Source: an uncultured Paracoccaceae bacterium
GTDB taxonomy: Bacteria; Pseudomonadota; Alphaproteobacteria; Rhodobacterales; Rhodobacteraceae
Direction: 5' to 3'
Length of the DNA stretch: 64,000 nucleotides
NCBI GenBank assembly: GCA_947503175.1
Contig: CANNCO010000002.1
Coordinates: 496,001 to 560,000, forward strand
Position 1 is the first letter of the stretch. The number at the start of each line of letters is the position of its first letter. Shown in pieces: positions 42,337 through 51,098 of this stretch. The translations under genes and the position numbers were made by a program. Below the pieces are notes generated by a model that ran no database searches, had not been told where the DNA came from, and worked only from the letters and a program-made list of their open reading frames with translations.

Positions 42337-44138
42337 TAGTAAACCCTCGCCTTCGGCGCAATCCGCTTCAGATCGATGCCACCCTCGTTATGGCCGATCA
42401 GGGGGTTCAGATGCACGGGCCGCTGGCCCAGATCGACCTTGCCATTAACCCAGCTCAGGGAATGCACACGCCATTTCTCGTCATCACGGTCGGGGTAATC
42501 CTCATGCGCATGTGCTCCGCGGCTTTCCTTCCGCGCCTCGGCGCTGACGATCGTGGCCAGCGCATTCGGCATCAGGTTGGTCAGTTCCAGCGTCTCCATC
42601 AGATCGCTGTTCCAGACAAGCGACCGGTCGGTGACCTGAATGTCGTCCATCTTGCCCGCGACGCCGTACATCTTGTCGACGCCCTCGGCCAATGTCTTGT
42701 CAGTCCGGAAAACGGCCGCATCCGCCTGCATCGTCTTCTGCATCTCAAGCCGTAATTCCGCCGTGGGTACAGTGCCTTTCGCATGGCGCAGATCGTCGAA
42801 CCGACCCAGCGCCTTGTCGACGCTGGCCTTGTTCAACTCGGGATTGGAACTGTCGGCGTCGACAACTTCGCCCGCCTTGATCGCGGCGGCCCGGCCAAAG
42901 ACGACAAGGTCGATCAGACTGTTGGACCCCAACCTGTTCGCCCCATGCACGCTGGCACAACCCGCCTCACCCACCGCCATCAGGCCGGGGGCAATGGCAT
43001 CTGGGTCGTCCTCAGTCGGATTCAGCACCTCACCCCAATAGTTCGTGGGAATGCCGCCCATGTTGTAATGCACCGTCGGCAGTACCGGGATCGGCTCTTT
43101 TGTCAGATCGACACCCGCAAAGATGCGCGCGCTTTCACTGATCCCCGGCAGGCGCAAATCAAGCGTCTCGGGCGGCAGGTGATTCAGGTGCAGATGGATA
43201 TGGTCCTTGTTCTCGCCCACACCGCGCCCCTCCCGAATTTCCATCGTCATGCAGCGGCTGACAACGTCTCGGCTGGCAAGATCCTTATAGGTCGGCGCAT
43301 AGCGCTCCATGAACCGCTCACCTTCAGAGTTCGTGAGGTAGCCACCCTCGCCCCGCGCCCCCTCGGTGATCAGACAGCCCGCACCATAGATTCCGGTGGG
43401 GTGGAACTGCACGAACTCCATGTCCTGCAAGGGCAGTCCGGCGCGCGCCACCATGCCGCCGCCGTCACCGGTGCAGGTATGGGCCGAGGTCGCACTAAAA
43501 TAAGCCCGGCCATAACCGCCCGTCGCCAGCACCGTCATCTTGGCGTTGAACACATGGATCGTGCCGTCTTCCAGCTTCCAAGCGGCAACACCCTGACACA
43601 CGCCATCCTCGGACATGATCAGGTCGATGGCGAAATACTCAATATAGAACTCCGCATCGTTCTTCAGCGACTGACCGTAAAGCGTGTGCAGGATCGCGTG
43701 GCCGGTCCGGTCTGCGGCGGCACAGGTACGCTGCACCGGCGGTCCCTCACCAAACTCGGTCGTATGCCCGCCAAAGGGGCGCTGATAGATCTTACCCTCT
43801 TCCGTCCGGCTGAACGGCACACCGTAATGCTCCAGTTCGTAGACCGCCTTGGGCGCCTCGCGGGCCAGATATTCCATGGCATCGGTATCGCCCAGCCAGT
43901 CGGAACCCTTGACCGTGTCATACATATGCCACTGCCAGTGATCCGGTCCCATGTTGCCAAGGCTCGCGGCGATTCCGCCCTGCGCTGCAACGGTATGCGA
44001 GCGCGTCGGAAACACCTTGGTGATGCAGGCGGTCTTTAACCCCTGTTCGGCCATCCCGAGCGTCGCCCGAAGGCCCGCACCACCGGCCCCCACCACCACA
44101 ACGTCATAGTTATGTGTCTCATATTCATACTCGGCCAT
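42336..44138 (-). CDS. sdhA: Succinate dehydrogenase flavoprotein subunit
   Basis: This 600-residue SdhA oxidises succinate to fumarate. It has the FAD motif [22 protein letters not shown], the flavin-histidine region [19 protein letters not shown] and [21 protein letters not shown] of the active site. It also has [31 protein letters not shown] and ends [16 protein letters not shown] start it at the ATG 44136-44138 with GAGGAG upstream; an upstream extension overlaps the sdhD end. It lies 10 bp after sdhD. Confidence 0.97.
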   Translation of the reverse strand: MAEYEYETHNYDVVVVGAGGAGLRATLGMAEQGLKTACITKVFPTRSHTVAAQGGIAASLGNMGPDHWQWHMYDTVKGSDWLGDTDAMEYLAREAPKAVYELEHYGVPFSRTEEGKIYQRPFGGHTTEFGEGPPVQRTCAAADRTGHAILHTLYGQSLKNDAEFYIEYFAIDLIMSEDGVCQGVAAWKLEDGTIHVFNAKMTVLATGGYGRAYFSATSAHTCTGDGGGMVARAGLPLQDMEFVQFHPTGIYGAGCLITEGARGEGGYLTNSEGERFMERYAPTYKDLASRDVVSRCMTMEIREGRGVGENKDHIHLHLNHLPPETLDLRLPGISESARIFAGVDLTKEPIPVLPTVHYNMGGIPTNYWGEVLNPTEDDPDAIAPGLMAVGEAGCASVHGANRLGSNSLIDLVVFGRAAAIKAGEVVDADSSNPELNKASVDKALGRFDDLRHAKGTVPTAELRLEMQKTMQADAAVFRTDKTLAEGVDKMYGVAGKMDDIQVTDRSLVWNSDLMETLELTNLMPNALATIVSAEARKESRGAHAHEDYPDRDDEKWRVHSLSWVNGKVDLGQRPVHLNPLIGHNEGGIDLKRIAPKARVY

Positions 44139-44148
44139 GCTCAACTCC

Positions 44149-44520
44149 TCAAAGCGCGATACGGGCGATGGCAAAAAGCCCCGTCGCCGCCGCGCCATAA
44201 CTCAGACAGATCATCGCGATGATCAGAACCTTGCGGGTCATACCTTGGGTATAATCCTCGATCAGAACCTGCACCCCATCCTTGAAATGCATGAACCCGA
44301 CAACGATGGTCAGCGCCGCGACAATCGCCGGGAAGGGCCTTGCGAAATAGGCAACCACATCAGCATGTGCGCTTCCCAGGATCGGACCGAATGTGAAAAC
44401 GAACAGGGGGATCAGGATCAAAAGCGCTACGGACGACACTTTCATCTGCCAGAAGTGATGCGTGCCTTCCTTGGCACTGCCCAGCCCGGTGGCCCGCTTG
44501 CGATCAGTCATGAATGCCAT
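44149..44520 (-). CDS. sdhD: Succinate dehydrogenase membrane anchor subunit D
   Basis: This 123-residue membrane subunit has three helices ([64 protein letters not shown]). Its [13 protein letters not shown] carries the haem/quinone-site histidine and D-Y pair typical of SdhD. Ten bases separate it from sdhC and from sdhA, so the operon is compact. Confidence 0.92.
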   Translation of the reverse strand: MAFMTDRKRATGLGSAKEGTHHFWQMKVSSVALLILIPLFVFTFGPILGSAHADVVAYFARPFPAIVAALTIVVGFMHFKDGVQVLIEDYTQGMTRKVLIIAMICLSYGAAATGLFAIARIAL

Positions 44521-44530
44521 TGTGCTCTCC

Positions 44531-44914
44531 TCAGACGATCAGCAGTGTCAGAACGGTCAGTACCACCGAACCGATCAGGCACGCCCATCCCAGCTTTTCG
44601 GCCGTGGGAACATCCAGCGCATAGCCGCTGTCCCAGATCAGGTGCCGAAGACCTGCGAGTGTATGATACCAAAGACCCAGAACCGATGCCGCCATCACGA
44701 GATCGCCGAACCACGACGTGATGAAACCGTTGGCCACCGCGAAATACTCGGGAGAGGTCGAAGCAGCCAGAAACCACCAGACAATCAGCAGCGCAGAAAT
44801 CAGCAACGCGTTACCGGTGATCCGCGTCAGGATCGAGGTCATCGAGGTAAGCTGCGGGCGATAGATTGTGAGATGCGGAGATAAAGGGCGATTGCCCCGG
44901 TTCACATCGGCCAT
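44531..44914 (-). CDS. sdhC: Succinate dehydrogenase cytochrome b556 subunit C
   Basis: This 127-residue anchor subunit starts RPLSPHLTIYRPQLTSMTSILTRITGNALLIS, containing the conserved R-P-x-S-P-H-x-x-I-Y motif and the Ser/Arg quinone-site region. YHTLAGLRHLIWDSG contains the haem-ligating histidine. Three membrane helices are predicted. It is the first gene of the sdh operon; the putative operator at 45039-45083 lies 125-169 bp upstream. Confidence 0.94.
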   Translation of the reverse strand: MADVNRGNRPLSPHLTIYRPQLTSMTSILTRITGNALLISALLIVWWFLAASTSPEYFAVANGFITSWFGDLVMAASVLGLWYHTLAGLRHLIWDSGYALDVPTAEKLGWACLIGSVVLTVLTLLIV

Positions 44915-45038
44915 GTCGATCCCTTCTTTGTGGCGCCGCTCAGAAACGCTCTTTTGAAAGTCATAGCGGATTTCTGACGCGTGTCACGGTCTCGACCCCT
45001 AAGTAAGCGCGATGTTTTGGCGCAATTCGCGATATTCC

Positions 45039-45083
45039 GCCATTTTGTGATCACACCTTTTTATCGTGTGATCACAAAATGGC
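45039..45083. promoter_or_regulatory. Perfect 18-bp inverted repeat with two TGTGATCACA palindromes upstream of sdh
   Basis: GCCATTTTGTGATCACAC (45039-45056) and GTGTGATCACAAAATGGC (45066-45083) are perfect inverted copies around a 9-nt spacer. Each arm contains the self-palindromic TGTGATCACA, at 45046-45055 and 45067-45076, 21 bp apart start to start. No T-run follows on the sdh or VWA strand, so it looks like an operator, not a terminator. The same paired motif occurs before sucC. Confidence 0.6.
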
Positions 45084-45101
45084 ATGAGCGTTACCAACAG
45101 C

Positions 45102-45770
45102 TTAACGTTCAGGCAGACCTGATATCTGAACCACCACCTCCCGCAACAGCTTCTGCTGGATGCGCCTTGGATAATCCTCGAACGAACTCGCTCGCACCGC
45201 AAAAGCCCCCGGCCCGGTGATCACATGCTCCCGGAACCATTCGGTCAGCCCCTCCTCGCTTTCTTCGATGGCCAGCGCATTGACTGTGATCCCAAGGGCG
45301 CGCAGATCGGGGTGCAACGCCACCGGTGGAAGCCCCTCGTTCGACTCACCGTCACCCGAAACGTCGATCACCCGCCTCTTGCATTGGGACACATCGTTGA
45401 ACTGAAGTGCTGCGAATTCCAGTGCTTGCCCGATCGCCGTCGAGTAATCGCGCCAGGGCCGCGGCATCGTCTCGATCCGCGTGGCAAGCGCCAGAACATC
45501 TGGCCGTGCTTCCAGCGCGACCCAGTCCAGCGACAACTCCTGCCGTCCGGTCCCGCTCCATTGAACCACAGCCACCTGCGCCTTTGCCTCCACCAGAGCG
45601 TCCGAAACCGCACCGTCCCGCAAGGCCGCCGCAAGTCCATCGGCCTGTATCCGGTACTCTTCATGATCGACCGAGCCCGAGACATCCAAGGCAAGCACAA
45701 GCGCCAGATCGCAAGCCGATGCGGGAAGCGACAGGAAACTCGAAAGGAATGCCGCAATGACAGGGCGCAT
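45102..45770 (-). CDS. DUF1194 (VWA-like) secreted protein
   Basis: This 222-residue secreted protein has a signal peptide (AAFLSSFLSLPASA) and a von Willebrand factor A-type fold. ALVLALDVSGSVDHEEYRIQADGL gives the D-x-S-x-S MIDAS motif, with RVIDVSGDGESNEG downstream. DUF1194 proteins are common in Rhodobacteraceae and function is unknown; metal-dependent adhesion or scaffolding is possible. It is the last gene of the mcl2-nnrU-DUF1737-mch set by orientation and 39-bp spacing. Confidence 0.88.
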   Translation of the reverse strand: MRPVIAAFLSSFLSLPASACDLALVLALDVSGSVDHEEYRIQADGLAAALRDGAVSDALVEAKAQVAVVQWSGTGRQELSLDWVALEARPDVLALATRIETMPRPWRDYSTAIGQALEFAALQFNDVSQCKRRVIDVSGDGESNEGLPPVALHPDLRALGITVNALAIEESEEGLTEWFREHVITGPGAFAVRASSFEDYPRRIQQKLLREVVVQISGLPER

Positions 45771-45809
45771 GGCCCGACCCTAGCGGCAGAATCCGCTCCA
45801 CGCGAATGA

Positions 45810-46841
45810 CTAAATCGGGATCAGCGCCCAGTAATCCAGGTCCAGCAGAACCTCGGGAAGGTGTTTTCCGTCCTCCCCCTTCAACGCGCCTGCCGAACCC
45901 GTCGTCGCGACAAGCCGCAGCCGAAGCGCGCCGACGCCCGGCGCATCCGTCTCGGCCCGGTCCAGAACCTCTGTCCACGCGCGCACCGTATCTCCCGCAA
46001 AACACGGATTCGCATGGGCACCCCCGTTCAACGCAACGACCATCTGCGCATTGGCCAGCCCGTTGAAACTCAGCGCCCGTGCGAGGCTGATCACATGCCC
46101 GCCATAGATCAGCCGCTTGCCATCCGCGCGGTTGGACGCATCGAAATGCACTTTCGATGTGTTCTGCCAAAGGCGCGTGGCCAGCATATGCTCGGCCTCC
46201 TCGACGGTCACCCCATCCACATGGTCGATCACTTCGCCTTTTGCGTAATCGCCCCAGCGATGCGGCTCGCCAGCCAACGCAAAATCGTAACCGGAGAAAT
46301 CCAAACCCGCCGGAACAACCAACCGATCTGCAGGAACGACATCCGCCAGATCAGGGATCACCGTCTCGGGCGCATCCGCATCCGCATCCCGCTTCCGCAC
46401 CATCACCCAGCGCACATAGTCCAGAACCGGCGCACCATCGTCACCGCGCCCCGTTGTCCTGACCCAGACAACACCTGACTTTCCGTTGGAGTTCTGCTTC
46501 AGCCCGATCACCTCGGACTCGGAAACCAGCGTTTCCCCCGGATAGACCGGGCGCAGCCACCGCCCCTCGGCATATCCCAGATTGGCGACGGCATTCAGCG
46601 AGATATCGGGAACGGTCTTGCCGAACACCGTATGAAACACGATCAGATCGTCAAGCGGCGAGGCTGGCAACCCACAAGCACGCGCAAAGGCATCGGACGA
46701 ATACAAGGCGCCCCGTGCCGGATAAAGCGCATGGTATAGCGCCCGCTCTCCGCCAGACAGTGTCCGCGGCACCGCATGGGAGATGACCTCCCCCAGCCGA
46801 TAGTCTTCAAAGAACCGGCCAGCGCTCGTCTTGCTGCTCAC
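45810..46841 (-). CDS. mch: Mesaconyl-CoA hydratase (beta-methylmalyl-CoA dehydratase)
   Basis: This 343-residue double-hotdog MaoC-type protein hydrates mesaconyl-C1-CoA to beta-methylmalyl-CoA in the ethylmalonyl-CoA pathway. Features are FFEDYRLGEVISHAVPRTLSGGERALYHALY at the start, the hotdog segment FGKTVPDISLNAVANLGYAEGRWLRPVYPGETL and the second-half KRLIYGGHVISLARALSFNGLANAQMV. The start is GTG at 46839-46841, overlapping the DUF1737 stop. The neighbour mcl2 belongs to the same pathway, supporting the call over other MaoC hydratases. Confidence 0.92.
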   Translation of the reverse strand: MSSKTSAGRFFEDYRLGEVISHAVPRTLSGGERALYHALYPARGALYSSDAFARACGLPASPLDDLIVFHTVFGKTVPDISLNAVANLGYAEGRWLRPVYPGETLVSESEVIGLKQNSNGKSGVVWVRTTGRGDDGAPVLDYVRWVMVRKRDADADAPETVIPDLADVVPADRLVVPAGLDFSGYDFALAGEPHRWGDYAKGEVIDHVDGVTVEEAEHMLATRLWQNTSKVHFDASNRADGKRLIYGGHVISLARALSFNGLANAQMVVALNGGAHANPCFAGDTVRAWTEVLDRAETDAPGVGALRLRLVATTGSAGALKGEDGKHLPEVLLDLDYWALIPI

Positions 46842-47041
46842 AGTGTTCCCAGCCTTGTCTCAGGGTCGTATTCCCCGGGCGCCTCCTTCACGACAGCCTG
46901 TGCACAGCGCATCACGCCGTTCGCGCTGTCAAACGCATAGGCCGGATCGCCATAAAGCTCCCAACCCTTCGACAAAGCCTCGGTCACCTTGTGGCAAAAG
47001 GCCGAAGTGTCGTCGCCCGTCAAAAGCCGATAGGCCCTCAT
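46838..47041 (-). CDS. DUF1737 domain protein
   Basis: This 67-residue protein begins MRAYRLLTGDDTSAFCHKV, then TEALSKGWELYGDPAYAFDS, the typical DUF1737 sequence; no function is assigned. I use the ATG at 47039-47041, which overlaps the nnrU stop (ATGA); its own TGA overlaps the mch GTG. The four-base junctions imply co-translation of the whole set. Confidence 0.85.
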   Translation of the reverse strand: MRAYRLLTGDDTSAFCHKVTEALSKGWELYGDPAYAFDSANGVMRCAQAVVKEAPGEYDPETRLGTL

Positions 47042-47586
47042 GCCGGAAACGGCCAGTAACCCAGCCACGCATGAATGGCCGCAATGATCGCGTAAAGGAC
47101 GACCGAGATCACGACCAGCCGCACGGTTCCGGCGGTCGAGCCGCCCTCGTACCGTTCATATTCCGGCTCTTTCGCGTTGATGACGACCATCTCCAGCACC
47201 GCCCAGACCGCGAGCCCGCCGAACAGAACGACCGAATGCAGATCGCCGTTGACCAGCAGGTGCACCAGCGCCCAAAGCAATACACCGGTCAGCATTGGAT
47301 GCCGCATCTTCGACCGCAGCGGGCTCTTCGACGACCCCAGCCCGAATAGGAAGATCACGAAGAACATCAGGGCATTGTTCAGATGGATGCCCCAGAAAGG
47401 CGGATCATAGACCGGAATGAACTCGGACCCTCGATACCCGATGACCATCAACACAAGGCCCGCCAGAACGACAACCGCCACCACGCCCTTGCCCGGATCG
47501 CCCATACTTCCGCGAAGGCTAGGCGCCACGCGCTTGAAGAAATGAGCGGCATACCACAGTGCCAATCCAATGATCAGAAGCGTCAT
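47038..47586 (-). CDS. NnrU family membrane protein
   Basis: This 182-residue protein has about five membrane helices and the NnrU family start LLIIGLALWYAAHFFKRVAPSLRGSMGDPGKGVVAVVVLAGLVLMVIGYR. The conserved HLNNALMFFVIFLFGLGSSKSPLRSKMRHPMLTG segment contains the histidines shared with methyltransferase-like isoprenyl/phospholipid proteins. NnrU was named in nitric-oxide metabolism but is also the ZISO-related isomerase fold. Its stop and start overlap mch-side and mcl2-side genes by four bases, so it belongs to this operon. Its link to the pathway is unclear. Confidence 0.88.
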   Translation of the reverse strand: MTLLIIGLALWYAAHFFKRVAPSLRGSMGDPGKGVVAVVVLAGLVLMVIGYRGSEFIPVYDPPFWGIHLNNALMFFVIFLFGLGSSKSPLRSKMRHPMLTGVLLWALVHLLVNGDLHSVVLFGGLAVWAVLEMVVINAKEPEYERYEGGSTAGTVRLVVISVVLYAIIAAIHAWLGYWPFPA

Positions 47587-48440
47587 GTTCTCTCCAGTTC
47601 CGCGATGATTCCTGCTTTCGCCAAGGTTGCCCGAGCCGTCGCAACATGCAAATTCTCAACGATTTTTCCATCGAGAACCGCCACACCTTCGCCCCGCGCG
47701 ACGGCCTCGTCAAAAGCCTCGATCTGCCGTCTTGCAAGCGCAAGGTCCTCGGCTGACGGCCCGAACACCTGGTTCGTGATCTCAACCTGCGCCGGGTGGA
47801 TCAGCGTCTTGCCATCCATCCCCAGATCGCGCCCCTGCTCGCATTCGGCCCGCAGACCCTCAGCATCCCGAAACGCGTTATAGACACCGTCGACACAGAC
47901 CAGCCCGTTCGACCGCGCCGCCATCAGGCACATCTGAAGCGCCGTCATCATCGGCAACCGGTCGGGCCGCCCCCGGGCACCCAGATCCTTCGCCAGATCG
48001 TTCGTGCCCATCACGAATCCCTGAAGCTTCGGATGCGGCGCAATCGCCGCTGCGTTCAGACATCCACCCGGCGTCTCCATCATCGCCCAGACCGGAAGAT
48101 CGGGGATCAGCGCCACCAGCCGCTCGATATCGTCCGGCGCCTCGACTTTCGGAAGCAGAACCGCATCGCACTCCATACCGGCGACGGCGGCGGCATCCTC
48201 TGCCCCCCAAGCGGTATCCAATCCGTTGACCCGAACGATCCGCACCCTCGACCCATAGCCACCCTCGGCCAAAGCGTCGGCAAGTGTCTGACGTGCCTGC
48301 GCCTTCTCGTCAGGCGCGACCGCATCTTCCAGATCAAAGATGATCGCATCGACAGGCAGGCTGCGGGCTTTGACAAGCGCCCGTTCCTTTGACCCCGGGA
48401 TGTACAGGACCGACCGCCAGGGCCGTTCAGATGCCTGCAT
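47583..48440 (-). CDS. mcl2: CoA ester lyase family, probable (3S)-malyl-CoA thioesterase
   Basis: This 285-residue CitE-like protein has WRSVLYIPGSKERALVKARSLPVDAIIFDLEDAVAPDEKAQARQTL (the active-site acidic motif), RVNGLDTAWGAEDAAAV, MMETPGGCLNAAAIA and GMDGKTLIHPAQVEITNQVF. In Rhodobacter, Mcl2 hydrolyses (3S)-malyl-CoA to malate, while Mcl1 is the lyase. The IPGSKERA start and 285-residue length fit the Mcl2 type, and gene linkage to mch supports the ethylmalonyl-CoA pathway. A citrate-lyase-like protein of other function is the alternative. Confidence 0.82.
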   Translation of the reverse strand: MQASERPWRSVLYIPGSKERALVKARSLPVDAIIFDLEDAVAPDEKAQARQTLADALAEGGYGSRVRIVRVNGLDTAWGAEDAAAVAGMECDAVLLPKVEAPDDIERLVALIPDLPVWAMMETPGGCLNAAAIAPHPKLQGFVMGTNDLAKDLGARGRPDRLPMMTALQMCLMAARSNGLVCVDGVYNAFRDAEGLRAECEQGRDLGMDGKTLIHPAQVEITNQVFGPSAEDLALARRQIEAFDEAVARGEGVAVLDGKIVENLHVATARATLAKAGIIAELERT

Positions 48441-48505
48441 GATTCCGCCTTCTCGCAATTATGTTGCGGAGAACAAGCACCAAGAACAGCAATTGGCAAG
48501 CCGAT

Positions 48506-48520
48506 TTCTGCGCTGCAGAA
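48506..48520 (-). promoter_or_regulatory. 6-3-6 palindrome upstream of mcl2
   Basis: TTCTGC-GCT-GCAGAA is a perfect 6-bp inverted repeat with a 3-nt spacer, 66-80 bp upstream of the mcl2 start. On the minus strand TTGGTG, 16 bp and TAATTG lie downstream as a possible promoter. Related palindromes occur near ccr and ecm. Confidence 0.4.
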
Positions 48521-48682
48521 TGCCCGGTTCGCTGCGTTAACCTTATTTTTCCTCTCCATCAGGCAAATTCAGACCGCGTCATCCGGCCCGCATCGCATCC
48601 TGCGGGTCGAAAAACCTCCCGTGGCGCGGATCGCACCGGCCGGATCGGACACCCCAAAACGGGCCGGAGAAAGGGAACACTG

Positions 48683-49003
48683 ATGAAACGTGAACTCCTA
48701 ACTCTATCGCTCGGGGTCGGCGCTCTTCTGCTTGCAGCCACCCATGCCTTTGGTCAGACCAATCGAAATTGCGGCCAGCGCGCGCTGGTGATCGAACGCC
48801 TTGCCGACCGATATGGTGAATCGCGCCAGTCCATCGGGCTTGGCACGAACAATCAGGTAGTCGAAGTCTTCGCATCGCTTGAAACGGGCACCTGGACGAT
48901 CACCGTGACCAATCCGGCGGGTATGACCTGTCTGGTCGCGTCGGGCCAATCCTTCGAAACACTGTCCGAGGCTGCACCGGTCGCTGGCGAAAGCGCGCTC
49001 TAG
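48683..49003 (+). CDS. Small secreted protein of unknown function
   Basis: This 106-residue protein has a signal peptide (LSLGVGALLLAATHAFGQ). The mature part NRNCGQRALVIERLADRYGESRQSIGLGTNNQVVEVFASLETGTWTITVTNPAGMTCLVASGQSFE has two cysteines about 57 residues apart. The central GESRQSIGL-VVEVFAS pattern recurs in small secreted proteins of Rhodobacterales; I do not recognise a named domain. The start is the ATG at 48683 after AAAGGGAAC. It is divergent from mcl2. Confidence 0.75.
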   Translation: MKRELLTLSLGVGALLLAATHAFGQTNRNCGQRALVIERLADRYGESRQSIGLGTNNQVVEVFASLETGTWTITVTNPAGMTCLVASGQSFETLSEAAPVAGESAL

Positions 49004-49019
49004 CCTACGCCACGGGGTC

Positions 49020-49772
49020 TCAGGTGAACGCGTCGTATAACAGCTTAGTCCCGGCCAGCGTCAGCATCGTGTAGGTCAGCCCAAAGAACAGGCGCTCCGG
49101 CACGATCCGGTGTGCCTTAACGCCCAGCCACGCACCGACCAGCGCAAAGGGTGCCAGCACCAGATCCACCAACAGCGTTTCAGTCGTAAATATCCCCAGA
49201 AAAGCATACGGCACGAACTTAACGATATTGATCGCCCAGAACGTCAGCACCGTCGTCGCCTGATAGGTCGTCTTCGCCAGCCCGCGGGCCAGCAGATAGA
49301 CCGCCACGGGCGGGCCACCCGCATGGCTGACGAAGCTCGTAAACCCCGCAATCGTACCTGTGAACAGTCCGACCCATTTGGGATAGGGTCGTGGCTCGGC
49401 CCGCAGAATGGCGCGCGCGCCGAATAACTGCCACGCGACGAACCCCAGCGATACCAGCCCGATCAGAACGCGAAACACATCGTCCGGCGCGACGCGCCAA
49501 AGCGCTGCACCCAGGGTAACACCCGGCACGCCACCGAGGATCAACAGCCGCGCGTCAGGCCAGCTCCACTTCCGCCAATAAGGCCGCAGGGTCGCCGCAT
49601 CGACCAGCATCAACAAGGGCAACATCACCCCCAGCGCAATCCCCGGCCCGACGACAAGCGCCAGAATCGGTGTCGAAGCAAAGGCCGCTCCCGACCCGAA
49701 CCCGCCCTTCGAGACCCCGGCGAAGATCACCGCCGGTATGGCGACGGCATAGAAAACGGGATCGGTCAGCAT
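49020..49772 (-). CDS. TauE/SafE (TSUP) family transporter
   Basis: This 250-residue TSUP protein is a second, shorter paralogue of the one at 25954. It has AIPAVIFAGVSKGGFGSGAAFASTPILALVVGPGIALGVMLPLLMLVD and GTIAGFTSFVSHAGGPPVAVYLLARGL, the two family repeats with their glycine-rich loops, in about seven membrane segments. I start it at the ATG 49770-49772, where homology begins. It converges with the small secreted-protein gene and is divergent from mdh. The substrate, perhaps an organic acid or sulfur oxyanion, is unknown. Confidence 0.88.
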   Translation of the reverse strand: MLTDPVFYAVAIPAVIFAGVSKGGFGSGAAFASTPILALVVGPGIALGVMLPLLMLVDAATLRPYWRKWSWPDARLLILGGVPGVTLGAALWRVAPDDVFRVLIGLVSLGFVAWQLFGARAILRAEPRPYPKWVGLFTGTIAGFTSFVSHAGGPPVAVYLLARGLAKTTYQATTVLTFWAINIVKFVPYAFLGIFTTETLLVDLVLAPFALVGAWLGVKAHRIVPERLFFGLTYTMLTLAGTKLLYDAFT

Positions 49773-49920
49773 CCGCCAAATCTCCTGAACTCTTCGCCCC
49801 TTACCGCGCCGGAGGCCCGTTCGCAAAGCCCGCCGCCCGCAATCCGCGACGGAACCGCAACCTTGCGCGCCCCGCCCCGGACCGTTACGCATCGCGCGGA
49901 AATTCAGATTCACTTCCTAA

Positions 49921-50901
<981 letters not shown>

Positions 50902-50918
50902 AGTCGAAACGAATCAGG

Positions 50919-50946
50919 CGATCGCGGGTCAGGACACCCGCGATCG
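50919..50946 (+). terminator. Hairpin downstream of mdh
   Basis: CGATCGCGGGT (50919-50929) and ACCCGCGATCG (50936-50946) form a perfect 11-bp stem with a 6-nt loop, 18 bp past the mdh stop. There is no T-run, so it may be a transcript-stabilising or weak termination hairpin. Confidence 0.5.
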
Positions 50947-50960
50947 ACCAATCGCCAAAG

Positions 50961-50996
50961 ATTTGTGATCACACTTTTTTTGCTGTGATCACAAAT
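50961..50996. promoter_or_regulatory. 13-bp inverted repeat with two TGTGATCACA palindromes upstream of suc
   Basis: ATTTGTGATCACA (50961-50973) and TGTGATCACAAAT (50984-50996) are perfect inverted copies around CTTTTTTTGC. The palindromes TGTGATCACA start at 50964 and 50984, 20 bp apart. The site is 103-138 bp upstream of sucC. It shares core, flanking AAAT/ATTT and spacing with the sdh site at 45039-45083. Confidence 0.6.
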
Positions 50997-51098
50997 GTCA
51001 CAAACTTCCGTGAAATCCCCATTCCGGTGCAAAAAGCCGTTTAAAACCGCCACTCTCCCGTGTCATGCCTAACCAAACAGACATAGCGGGACAGCGTC

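Noticed and set aside
45039-45083. The sdh inverted repeat as a Rho-independent terminator for the DUF1194 gene
   Set aside because: No T-run on either side and the palindromic cores recur at the suc promoter, which termination would not explain.
45091-45107. TTAC-N7-TTAAC resembling a CtrA box near the end of the DUF1194 gene
   Set aside because: One half-site mismatched, overlaps coding sequence and lies on the far side of the sdh operator; not convincing.
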